Shown: in pieces, positions 1-11,908 of the stretch
How the letters are laid out: every line of letters starts with the position of its first letter
Position numbering within the stretch: position 1 is the first letter of the stretch
Origin: Brachycybe producta
Lineage: Eukaryota > Arthropoda > Diplopoda > Playtdesmida > Andrognathidae
Reading direction: 5' to 3'
NCBI GenBank assembly: GCA_036925085.1
Contig: JAUPFP010000009.1
Location: forward strand, 3,911,733 to 3,975,732
Length of the DNA stretch: 64,000 bases
Notes under the pieces: model-generated
Told to the model about the DNA's origin: nothing
The model's input: the letters and a program-made list of their open reading frames with translations, nothing else
Databases searched by the model: none
Position numbers and translations under genes: made by a program

Positions 1-283
1 CTATGAAAAGATGCCAACCTTGGCACACTGTTAAAAGTCGCCAAGGTTGGTGTTTTTCAATAGAAAATACATTATGATGACACCACCGCGACCTTCAACT
101 TCTTTTTGTGGCCAAAAAGTCTTTCAAAAGATCCAATCCTCAGACAAAGTTTAGACATCGTCATGAAATTGAATTTGTCCTAAAACAAAACTATGTGCTG
201 GACAAAGATTGCATAGTCTAAATAAATTTGGAAAAAAAAAGTTACATATTGTAACTTACATACTGTAAACTTACATATTGTAA

Positions 284-326
284 ATTGGTTTGTGGCACAT
301 AAATAATTTATGTGCCACAAACCAAT
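284..326. repeat. Perfect 21-bp inverted repeat with 1-nt spacer
   Basis: Two 21-base arms, ATTGGTTTGTGGCACATAAA plus T and its exact reverse complement, flank a single A. The left side is preceded by three short direct repeats of the form TACATATTGTAA. The structure could be the core of a miniature element or a cruciform-forming site. No gene was recognised around it. Confidence 0.85.
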
Positions 327-2660
327 GACAAAACCATGAAACAATAATAAATCCCAATTAAACAATCAAAAACAAGCCCCAAATTAAATGACAAAACCCA
401 ATTAAATTAAAAACACCAAATTAAACTACAAAACCCAATTAATTAAAAGCAAAATTCATAATGAACAATTAAACAAATGTTTTTTTTTTTATTTTTTTTT
501 TAATTTTTTTAATTTTTTTTTAATTATAATATTAATTATAAAACCCAAGAAAGAATAAATTAAACCCAAATAAGATTAATATTAAACCCAATTAAGATTA
601 ATATTAAACCCAATTAAAATTGATGACAAAACCCAAAATTTGACAACATGCATGCACAAGCAAATGGCTAAATCTGAATATACTTTTGAATGCAGAGCAA
701 TGTTGCCATAATTGCAACAATTGCTGAACTTTCAAATGCAAAAGTCGGCAAAGATCTGAGTGAAATGAATAAATAAATAAAACTAAAAAAAAAATTAACA
801 CACCTTTAACCAATGATGCTGAATGATGATCCCACGAAGCGCAGAGCGATACCTAAAACTTGATACACGAACAAAGAGTGAGTGTGTTTGCCTCTTGTAA
901 TTCTTTATATTGCTTTTCATTGGTTATCAAAGTATGTGCGAACGAGCCATGCACACTAGTTCCATTAGTATGTGACAGGAACCATGACTGGTTCTCAAAA
1001 CAGAACGACACATGTTTACATCTCTTTGATGTCTTTTGGATCTAAAATGCTCTCTGAAGAGTAGCACTGTCGGTCTCCCAAGACGAGTTGTGAGACCAGA
1101 TGTAAGGACTGTGATCTGCCATCAAATTTACAATACATTTTATTTATAAATCTGATCAAATGATATAATATCATTTATAAGCCAACCCCATCAATACCAT
1201 CATCTCCACCAAATCCACAATCAAGTGATCAACTTTTTTAAAATTATAAGTTGAGTTCATCTTGAATTATATGTTGCTATTTTTTAAACATAAAGAATAG
1301 CATGTAGGCCAACACTTTCAAATGGCACAGGACCTACCAATGGAAAGATCAGGCCAACCCTAACAAAACCCAAACCCAGCTCTTGAGGCCTCCAAGGAAC
1401 ACCAATCGTGTCTTGCGAACGGAAATGTTTCTCTAAAATTACCCCATTGCATCACATCGATGAAAATCCATTGCAGAGCTCCAACGATGATGGTCCACAT
1501 CCACAATGCATCCATAAAATAGAAATGGACAGGGGTGAAGGGGAAACAGGAAAAAAAGATAGAATACTTTTGGGGAACAAAAACTTGTAAGGCTTAGGAC
1601 TGACCATTAGAAGTCTTTGCTCTGGCATGTCAGTTGTGTCCAGTAGTATGCACAGCCTAATGTATAGGTACCTCATGTACTAATTGTCATTCCTAATGTG
1701 TACCTCACTACTCTTAAGAGTTTGGCCAAAAACCTATGCCGTTCGACAAGCCACTGTTGTGTATCCCCACCCTCACTCGTTGTCTGTTTACCAAGTTCAC
1801 CCCTCGACGACCCATGATGAATCGAGATTGTTGCCCTGAAATGAGAAATTTACGATATGACGAGTATTTAAATGATAACCACGTTAAAAAACACTTTTTA
1901 AAAATCTTTCTCAGAATTTTTTGTTTTAAATCTATCTTTTTCTTAATCACAAATATTTTTTTTAAATATTAATTTTGAAATAATTGTTTAAAAACGACAA
2001 CAAAAGCAGAGGAATTACGAATGCACCACTACAGTGTACAATCACTTGAAAAAACTAAACAGAATTCTGTAAAACTTCATAAAATGATCGTTATCTGTAA
2101 GAACGTTATCAATCCACGGATACATTATATACTCTTTTACTCAGATCTTTGCAAAAAAAAAACCTAACACAACTTATAAACTATAATAAGAAATAATTAA
2201 ATAATTGTTCTTCAAACCTTGTCTTCTAATGATTTGTATTGTCTGCCAGTTCAGTTCATTTCATTTCATTTCACTTCAGTTCAGTTCATTTCAGTTCAAT
2301 TCAGTTCACAATAAATTTAAAGGTCCTAAACAAAAGCATCACTTGATATTTTAATCTATAATAATTTTAAAACCCTGTCCTTTTTTGGGGTCATTTTATT
2401 TTTAACAAAACATTGAAAGAACTGTTTTATATTAATTTCTTCCAGCGTTGATTCAAAGTTCATAACCGATCTACAGAAAGAAAGAAAAAAAACTTCATTA
2501 ATATTTCGTCTTAATATGTTCTTTAAACTTTTAAAGATCTTCTTTTATTTTTGTTTTTAGGAAAAAATAAATGAATAAAAACCGATTGTTTTTCTCTATT
2601 GTGTATGTATAACATAACAGCACAGAATCTAAACAATCTTTTGTTTGTTATCTATTTTTT
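327..2660. other. No recognised gene; probably lipoxygenase intron or upstream DNA
   Basis: The stretch is AT-rich with poly-A/T runs around 480-530 and a degenerate TTCAG/TTCAT pentanucleotide array at about 2245-2310. I looked for the preceding lipoxygenase exon (the segment with the FG.QFLNG.NP-type motif) and found nothing convincing. The missing 5' exons are therefore outside the window or too diverged for me to see. Confidence 0.5.
2245..2310. repeat. TTCAG/TTCAT pentanucleotide microsatellite
   Basis: About thirteen units of TTCAN (mainly TTCAG and TTCAT) occur in a row with few interruptions. They lie upstream of the first recognised lipoxygenase exon. Confidence 0.8.
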
Positions 2661-2665
2661 TGTAG

Positions 2666-5600
2666 CTCTGTTCTCCGTTTGCTCTTTTCTACCTCAACAA
2701 AAACAACGAACTTCTTCCAGTTGCGATCCAACTATTTCAAGAAAAAGGCCCACAAAATCCAGTAATTGATTCAAATGTCTAATTTCATGACTTTTCAGCT
2801 GTAGTGTAACTAAAAGTGGTGGAGACATAGACGGTCCGATTTATTGGAATCAACAATGTTGAACCCAACAAACCAAGACATTCAACATATCCACATACAC
2901 ACGTAGGGCCTACATCCAACAACGAGTTTACCATTAACAGCAGCAGTACAAAATATCAACAAAAAAATTATGAATTTACCCTTGACTTTAGATATTCTCA
3001 TTTGGAGCGTGCATTTCCATAACGTTGTAAGTGACACATAATGGTGAAATGCACGTTTCATTTATACTTGCTCGTGATTGGCTACTATAAGCCTTCCAAC
3101 ACTGTCTTTTGCTTGGAGGACTGAAGTAGAGCAGGTCCCACTGTTGTTGGCTATGTCGGATGTTGCAACCAACACACAAGTTTTATTCAGGCATACACGA
3201 TCCAATTTGATAGTTTCAACACTGTTGATTCCAATAAACCGGAACGTGTATGGTCTCCACCTTAAGTTATCCTATACCTCAAATCCAAACCAGTTCACTT
3301 ACCTTGCACTTTTGTATTATTGTCATAATGTGAACCAGGCTTTTACTTTCATTTCATTTCAATTTTAGGTTTTCTTACCTAATGACCCACCTTACACCTG
3401 GTTACTTGCAAAGATGTACTACAACAATGCCGAAGCCACACACCATCAATCCTTAACCCATTTGGGCAAGAAGATACTCAAATACTCAATAATTTTAAAA
3501 CAAATAAGGAATGGATCACATATGCAGAAAAACAAGCAAAAAAAATTGAAATAGAACTGAAAAAAAAACAGGTTCAAGTTTGAGTTATATTTTTTTTAAA
3601 AAAATTCAACGTATTAGAATTTTGTTGAGATTATTTTTTAAGATGGTTTATGAACAGCTGATTATTTTAAGGAAGTAGCTTAGAAACTAGAAGAGTTGCT
3701 CAATCACCAGAGGGTACTTCTACTTTCAAACTTATATAAAAAGCTTATTTTGAATAATGTCAACATGAAACAAAATAATGGTACAGAAAGTACGTGTGTG
3801 TACTGCATGTGTGAACCATCCTTAACTAGTACAGTTAAATAATTTACATATTTATTTTTCTCTCCATAGGTTACACACATTTGATGATGGAAGGAATTGC
3901 AATTTGTGCTCATAGAAATCTCTCTCCATCTCACCCATTATTTCGGCTGATGGCACCACACTTTCTATTCTTGCTGGCCATCAACACGTAAAATCGTCGA
4001 AATCAATACAGTTTCATATATTAATATAATTGTTGTAATTTATCTTACAGACGAGGAATCGATAAATTGGTTTCACCTGGTGGATGGGTCGATAAAACAA
4101 TGACAGTTGGCAGAGATGGAATGTTTACTTTAATTGGCAGAGGGTAATTAAACCTTTGACAAACTTAAGTTTTCTTGTCTACTTTCGCTCATATCGTTAT
4201 TATTTCTTGTCCAGTTTAGTTCTCTAGCTTATACCTAGTACACACCTGATAATTTAAATGCATTTAAATAATAAACATGTTCTACAGAGCCCTGTGAAGG
4301 ACAAACAAACAATATATCGAATTCAATTTATTCAGTTAATAATCTGAAAATATTGAGTTAATTAACTTAAATATAAAATATAGAAACTATTGACAAAATA
4401 TTGATTTAGTATTTCAATTTAAAATATTAATAATAAAGTCAATTTTTATTTGGTGTTCATGTTCTTAACTGGATTCCGTATAATTCACCTAAACACATTT
4501 AATTTGAATTCATTTAACTCGTGTGTGTGTACAAGGTATTAAGCTCGTGTCCAGTTTAGTTTCCCATTTAAGCTATTTTCCAGTTTAGTTCTCATTCCAT
4601 TTAGTTCTTATCTGTTTTATCTATTGTTTTCCAGATCCTCACCCTTAAATTTCTGTCAATGATTTATTTTGAAGTCCACATAAAGTATTTAATAAAAATT
4701 TAAATTCAGTTGTTTATTTTCAGATACAAGGCATGGAGATTAGATTTAGATGCGAAAATACCATATGAAATAGAAACTAGAAAGGTAATTTATAAACGAA
4801 AAGACTTACCATGTTAGTAAAAACGTCTTAACCACATTCCTTTATGAAAATCAGCACCTAGAAAGAAAAAAACATAACATGTATTAAATTTATTTTTCTT
4901 AAAGAGACCACACACCATTACCTCCATAAATATCTTTTCAAAATATTGTCAAGACAGTTATTTAAAATAAGTCAATAAAACCATAAAAAACTAAAAAAAT
5001 GAAGTGACTTTTCCTGAGTCACCAAACGACGCCATTTTAAATTTCCAAAAACAAAAATCTTCCCCTCCATTTTTGTGACAAATGTTGTCACCTCACATTT
5101 CCAGAATTCCTTAATGAAATACATGTATTCCCTATTCCTATTCAACTCAATTACAACCTTCCACACGTGGAATAATTCAAATATTAAATCCATAGTACTT
5201 TGAAATGAAAGTTATGAGTGAGGTGATCACAACACATCAGAAATTCCAGTAGAGGAGTAGACTTTGGGAGGGGTTTTGTTGCCAATGTCTGTTGTTTGGT
5301 GGCGCATCTATCTGATAAAGTCTATTTACATGAAGTCAACTAACTTTCAATTTTTTAAAATTATATTAATGATTTATTTTAAATGTTTAAAAATCGTTTT
5401 GGTAATCGTTGAATAATTCTTGACAATATTTTGACAAGAAATTTCTGGAGGTAATGTTGGTCTCTCTTTAAAAGTTTAAAAATAAAAAAACTACAGAAGG
5501 GGAAACTCAATTCACTAAAAGGGAATTTTCATCTTGATATCTTTTAAAATAAACTTTTTATGTTTGTTTCGAAATGACCCAAACTTTAAGCAGTCGATTA

Positions 5601-8600
5601 GAGTGGAGTAGGCGAAATTGTTTATTATTATTATTATTATTATATATTATATATATATATTAAGCCAGGTCTGTGTGTGTGTGTGTGTGTGTGTGTGGAG
5701 ATAACACTGTACAAAAACCTTGAAGCACGTCGGAATTTATATAAATTTAAATGCATAAATAAACCACTTTTGTTTCTCAAGGTCAACTATATGTTACACC
5801 CTTCCCATCCAAGAACCCCATGATATTAAATTGGAGAGGGGGAAAAGGTTGGAAAGTGTAGAAGGGGGAGAGAGAAAGAGAGAAACGTGGAGGGTTGAAA
5901 AAAAAGTGGGAGGGGGTGACTGAAATTGAAATGAAAGGAGTAAAAAAAGGAAAAAACGACGCGCATGTGCACAATTGCCTGTGAATTTTGCTCCCGTCAT
6001 TTATGACGGGTTACCCCACTAGTTTCTATCTATAAAACATTTATTTTGAAAGATGTCAACATGAAAATACTATTAAGTGATTCAGCTACCATTCTAGTTT
6101 CGAAAACATTTTCGTTAAATTAAAAGTGTCTGTGTTTCATTTTAGGTGTTGGATCCCAACATTTTGCCACATTATCCATACAGAGATGAAGCGGTTCCTT
6201 TGTACAATGCGATAAGAAGATACGTCAACAAAATTGTCGAACATTTTTATGGTAAAAATTCAAGATTTAAAAATTAAGCACTTAAAACATGAGTATAAAA
6301 TTTAAATTTCAAAATTTTCGTTTTATCTCAAAAGACACCGAGGATAAAATACGAGAGGATTGCGAACTTCAATCTTTTAGAAGTGAATTAGTCGAGAGTA
6401 AAAACAGTGGTGGAGTCGGTATGCTTGTAAGTAGGTTGGGGCTCGACTCGAGTGCCCCAGATAAGCTAATAACTCCCAGTCATTATGCACCAAAGTAAAG
6501 TGGTGTCAAAGCTATATATATCGTTTAAAATTAAAATTTAGTGCTAATTAAGTGCTAACTAATCTGCTAAACTCATGAAACCTTTGTTAGGAAGTTTCAT
6601 TCACAAGTTTTAATGTGTTTAGCTCTGGCTTTGAATCCCATCCATTAAGAATGTTTTAACCCTTTCAGTTACTATTTTACAGGTTGTTTCTATTTTATAG
6701 TAATACTAGTAATTAGGAAATATGGGACATTCGAATCCTCGAATCCCGCGAATCTTGAAAAATATTTGCGATTCGAAAACTCGAATCTTCGCGCTTATTT
6801 TCGTCTTTCGAATCTTTCGAATCCTAACCTTAAAAAAAAACTAGGGATGGGACATTCGAATCCTCGAATCCCGCGAATCTTGAAAAATATTCGAGATTCG
6901 AAAACTCGAATCTTCGCGCTTTTTTTGTCTTTCGAATCTTTGGAATCTTAACCTTAAAAAAAACTAGGGATGGGACATTCGAATCCTCGAATCCCGCGAA
7001 TCTTGAAAAATATTCGAGATTCGAAAACTCGAATCTTCACGCTTATTTTGTCTTTCGAATCTTTCGAATCCTAACCTTAAAAAAAAACTAGGGATGAGAC
7101 ATTCGAATCCTCGAATCCCGCGAATCTTGAAAAATATTCGAGATTCAAAAACTCGAATCTTCGCGCTTATTTTCGTCTTTCGAATCCTAGCCTTAAAAAA
7201 AACTAGGGATGGGACATTCGAATCCTCGAATCCCGCGAATCTTGAAAAATATTTGCGATTCGAAAACTCGAATCTTCGCGCTTATTTTCGTCTTTCGAAT
7301 CTTTCGAATCCTAACCTTAAAAAAAAACTAGGGATGGGACATTCGAATCCTCGAATCCCGCGAATCTTGAAAAATATTCGAGATTCGAAAACTCGAATCT
7401 TCGCGCTTTTTTTTGTCTTTCGAATCTTTGGAATCTTAACCTTAAAAAAAACTAGGGATGGGACATTCGAATCCTCGAATCCCGCGAATCTTGAAAAATA
7501 TTCGAGATTCGAAAACTCGAATCTTCACGCTTATTTTGTCTTTCGAATCTTTCGAATCCTAACCTTAAAAAAAAACTAGGGATGAGACATTCGAATCCTC
7601 GAATCCCGCGAATCTTGAAAAATATTCGAGATTCAAAAACTCGAATCTTCGCGCTTATTTTCGTCTTTCGAATCCTAGCCTTAAAAAAAACTAGGGATGG
7701 GACATTCGAATCCTCGAATCCCGCGAATCTTGAAAAATATTCGAGATTCGAAAACTCGAATCTTCGCGCTTTTTTTTGTCTTTCGAATCTTTCGAATCCT
7801 AACCTTAAAAAAACCTAGGGATGGGACATTCGAATCTTCAAATCCCGCGAATCTTGAAAAATATTCGAGATTCGAAAACTCGAATCTTCGCGCTTATTTT
7901 CGTCTTTCGAATCTTTCGAATCCTAACCTTAAAAAAAACTAGGGATGGGACATTCGAATCCTCGAATCCCGCGAATCTTGAAAAATATTCGAGATTCGAA
8001 AACTCGAATCTTCGCGCTTTTTTTTGTCTTTCGAATCTTTGGAATCTTAACCTTAAAAAAAACTAGGGATGGGACATTCGAATCCTCGAATCCCGCGAAT
8101 CTTGAAAAATATTCGAGATTCAAAAACTCGAATCTTCACGCTTTTTTTGTCTTTCGAATCTTTCGAATCCTAACCTTAAAAAAAACTAGGGATGAGACAT
8201 TCGAATCCTCGAATCCCGCGAATCTTGAAAAATATTCGAGATTCAAAAACTCGAATCTTCGCGCTTATTTTCGTCTTTCGAATCCTAGCCTTAAAAAAAA
8301 CTAGGGATGGGACATTCGAATCCTCGAATCCCGCGAATCTTGAAAAATATTCGAGATTCGAAAACTCGAATCTTCGCGCTTTTTTTTGTCTTTCGAATCT
8401 TTCGAATCCTAACCTTAAAAAAACCTAGGGATGGGACATTCGAATCTTCAAATCCCGCGAATCTTGAAAAATATTCGAGATTCGAAAACTCGAATCTTCG
8501 CGCTTATTTTCGTCTTTCGAATCTTTCGAATCCTAACCTTAAAAAAAACTAGGGATGGGACATTCGAATCCTCGAATCTTGAAAAATATTCGATATTCGA

Positions 8601-11600
8601 AAACTCGAATCTTCGCGCTTTTTTTTGTCTTTCGAATCTTTGGAATCTTAACCTTAAAAAAAACTAGGGATGGGACATTCGAATGTTCGAATCCCGCGAA
8701 TCTTGAAAAATATTCGAGATTCGAAAACTCGAATCTTCACGCTTTTTTTGTCTTTCGAATCTTTCGAATCCTAACCTTAAAAAAAAACTAGGGATGAGAC
8801 ATTCGAATCCTCGAATCCCGCGAATCTTGAAAAATATTCGAGATTCAAAAACTCGAATCTTCGCGCTTATTTTCGTCTTTCGAATCCTAGCCTTAAAAAA
8901 AACTAGGGATGGGACATTCGAATCCTCGAATCTCGCGAATCTTGAAAAATATTCGAGACTCGAATCTTCGCGCTTTTTTTTGTCTTTCGAATCTTTCGAA
9001 TCCTAACCTTAAAAAAACCTAGGGATGGGACATTCGAATCTTCAAATCCCGCGAATCTTGAAAAATATTCGAGATTCGAAAACTTGAATCTTCGAGCTTA
9101 TTTTTGTCTTTCGAATCTTTCGAATCCTAACCTTAAAAAAACTAGGGATGGGGCATTCGAATCCTCGAATCTCGCGAATCTTGAAAAATATTCGCGATTC
9201 GAAAACTCAAATCTTCGCGCTTATTTTCGTCTTTCGAATCTTTCGAATCCTAACCTTAAAAAAAAACTAGGGATGGGACATTCGAATTCTCGAATGCCGC
9301 GAATCTTGAAAAATATTCGAGATTCGAAAACTCGAATCTTCACGCTTTTTTTGTCTTTCGAATCTTTCGAATCCTAACCTTAAAAAAAACTAGGGATGAG
9401 ACATTTGAATCCTCGAATCCCGCGAATCTTGAAAAATATTCGAGATTTGAAAACTTGAATCTTCGCGCTTATTTTCGTCATTCAAATCTTTCGAATCCTA
9501 ACCTTAAAAAAACTGTTAAAAACTTCGGTTAAATTAGTTTTAACTCCAATGACGTCCCAATAGAAGCATTCACTAACAAAAAAAAAACCGGCGATTGTTG
9601 CAATTTCGGTGGTCGGACCCGGATCACCAATTCCACCTTGTGGCGACCCTGAGTGCCGCACTGTTTTGAAATTTATTTCATTTATTTGTTTTCTTCTTAA
9701 TTAATAAATATAGGATTCTTATTTGAAGGATTTCAAGAGATTCGCGATTTGGGAGATTCGAGGGATTCGAGAACCGATTCGGATTCAAGAAAATTTAGGA
9801 TTCGTCCCTCCTCTAGTAATAACAGTAAAATTTATTGTCACAAATGTGAAAGGATGATATACCTACCACACAGCACAACATGACATGACAAACACAACAT
9901 TCTTATAAAATAACTAATAAAAATCAAACAACAATCAATAAAAACAATCACTGTGAGGATATTCAGATAGTCTTAAATACGTAGATCCTTTTCTTAAAAA
10001 TGTAAAAAAAAAAAGAAGAGTCAGAATTAACAATATTAGAAGGAAGGTCAAGTCACAACCGAATAACACGATTCAGAAAATAGAATTTTCTTCTGTTTGC
10101 TTTTTTTTTTAGGTCTCAGAATCACTCTCGTATTATGACTACGGGTAGACAAAGGCAAAAATTGTCTATACGAGATAAAAATTCATCAGAACAATAAGTA
10201 ATACAAAATACAATTTTTTTTTAAAATAAAACAAAACATAAAGATGCATAAATTCGGCGTCCTTGCAATGAATAGATTTAGACTTATTAACCGTTAATGA
10301 TAAAGTAAATCCCCGAGACCGTAGAAGTTCTTCGTAAAGCGCTTTTGAACACATTCAATTAGATTAGAATCAGATCGATACATGGGTACCCACCCATCCA
10401 CCCACACACACTGGAGAATATTAGATAGAAGTGAAGTTATTAAAGATTGAAACTGTGCAAGAACTTTATGGACACCCTGTACTTTGATAAGAAGACTGAG
10501 GCGTTAATTCTGAGACATACTGTATGTTTATGCCTATTTCGGTTTCAGGGAGTACCGGGTGATGACGTCAATGGTCTATGTACAAGAGACCATCTCACAG
10601 ATTTGATTACAGGTATTATATCTACCTGTAGTCTTAGCCATGCTGTGGCTAACTTTCAACAATACGATCAGTATGGATTTCCACCAAATTATCCTGGAAT
10701 TTTAATGGGAGATCTACCCACTGACAAGGTAACAAAACAACTTAAAAGCACTGTCACACTTCCAATGTTAACAACACCTGCGACAATTGTTCATTTTGTA
10801 ATATAGAACTATGGAAGCTTTAGGGAAAAGTCAAAATGAGGCTAAGTCCAAATGATGCTAAGTCCAAATGATGCTAAGTCCAAATGATGCTAAGTCCAAA
10901 TGATGTTAAGCCCTAATACCTAGTAAACACTGGAGTGGAATACACCTGATTTTCAAACTCTTGATTATTCTGTCTTTCTGAAGAGCAAGATTACAAGAAA
11001 CTAGAAAGTGTTTTTATAAACTGGAAGGGTGTCTCAATGACGTGTCAAGAAAGTGGTTGCTGGCACACAATGGTTGCTTTTTTCCGATCACAGGCAGTTA
11101 GAAATCGGAGATAACTTCAGTTGGCTCCGCCCTTGTTATGACGACCGGCAACTTCTAATTGGTTGGTTATGTAGTCTGACGTCACATGTTCCGCCCTTTT
11201 CAACGTCGAACCGCACGACAAACCAATTAGAAGTTGCCGGTCGTCATAACAAGGGCGGAGCCAACTGAAGTTCTCCCCGATTTCTAACTGCCTTGTGTTC
11301 CGGATCTGCTCAACATACTGACCAGAGGCAACATCCACTTTCTACTGTTGCCAACTACCAATTTGGTGCTTGCATGCAAATGCAGTTTTTTCTGGTTGCA
11401 AGCAGGCATTGATGCCAAATTTGCACCTGGATTTAAATTCTTTGTCAACCCCTTTGACGTCACAAGCTACCTCTTATAGTGAGGCAAATATATAGGACTA
11501 CATTGTTGTATTCCATTAGCATATTTTGTAATGGTTACTTATAAAACATTTATTCAAGCTCCGTTCTAATTTAAATCTGTATAAAACTAGTGGGGTAACC

Positions 11601-11869
11601 CGTCATAAATGACGAGAGCAAAATTCACAGGCAATTGTGCACATGCGCGTCGTTTTTTCCTTTTTTACTCCTTTCATTTCAATTTCAGTCACCCCTCCCA
11701 CTTCCCCCTTCTACAGTTTCCAACCTTTTCCCCGCTCCAATTTAATATCATGGGGTTCTTGGATGGGGAGTGTGCAACATATAGTTGACCTTGAGAAAAA
11801 AAGCGGTTCATTTATTCATTTAAATTTATATAAATTGTACAGCGTTAACCACACACCCACATACCTGGC

Positions 11870-11908
<39 letters not shown>

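Noticed and set aside
2455..2495. Short VDSKFITDLQ frame after a CCAG as a possible lipoxygenase exon
   Set aside because: No GT donor follows in frame and it does not match the expected segment before LCSPFALFYL.
3078..3368. 96-residue plus-strand frame just before a lipoxygenase exon
   Set aside because: It covers the right arm of a MITE and intron sequence; the lipoxygenase frame starts only after the acceptor at 3367-3368.
7094..7579. 161-residue open frame and similar frames across 6766-9377
   Set aside because: They are readings of the 124-bp satellite; the same peptide appears in shifted frames on successive units, with no splice or start context and no conservation signal.
11053..11338. 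Plus and minus frames with nearly the same peptide ([22 protein letters not shown])
   Set aside because: Both come from the two arms of a palindromic foldback MITE; similar frames occur in other copies, e.g. 63679-63933.
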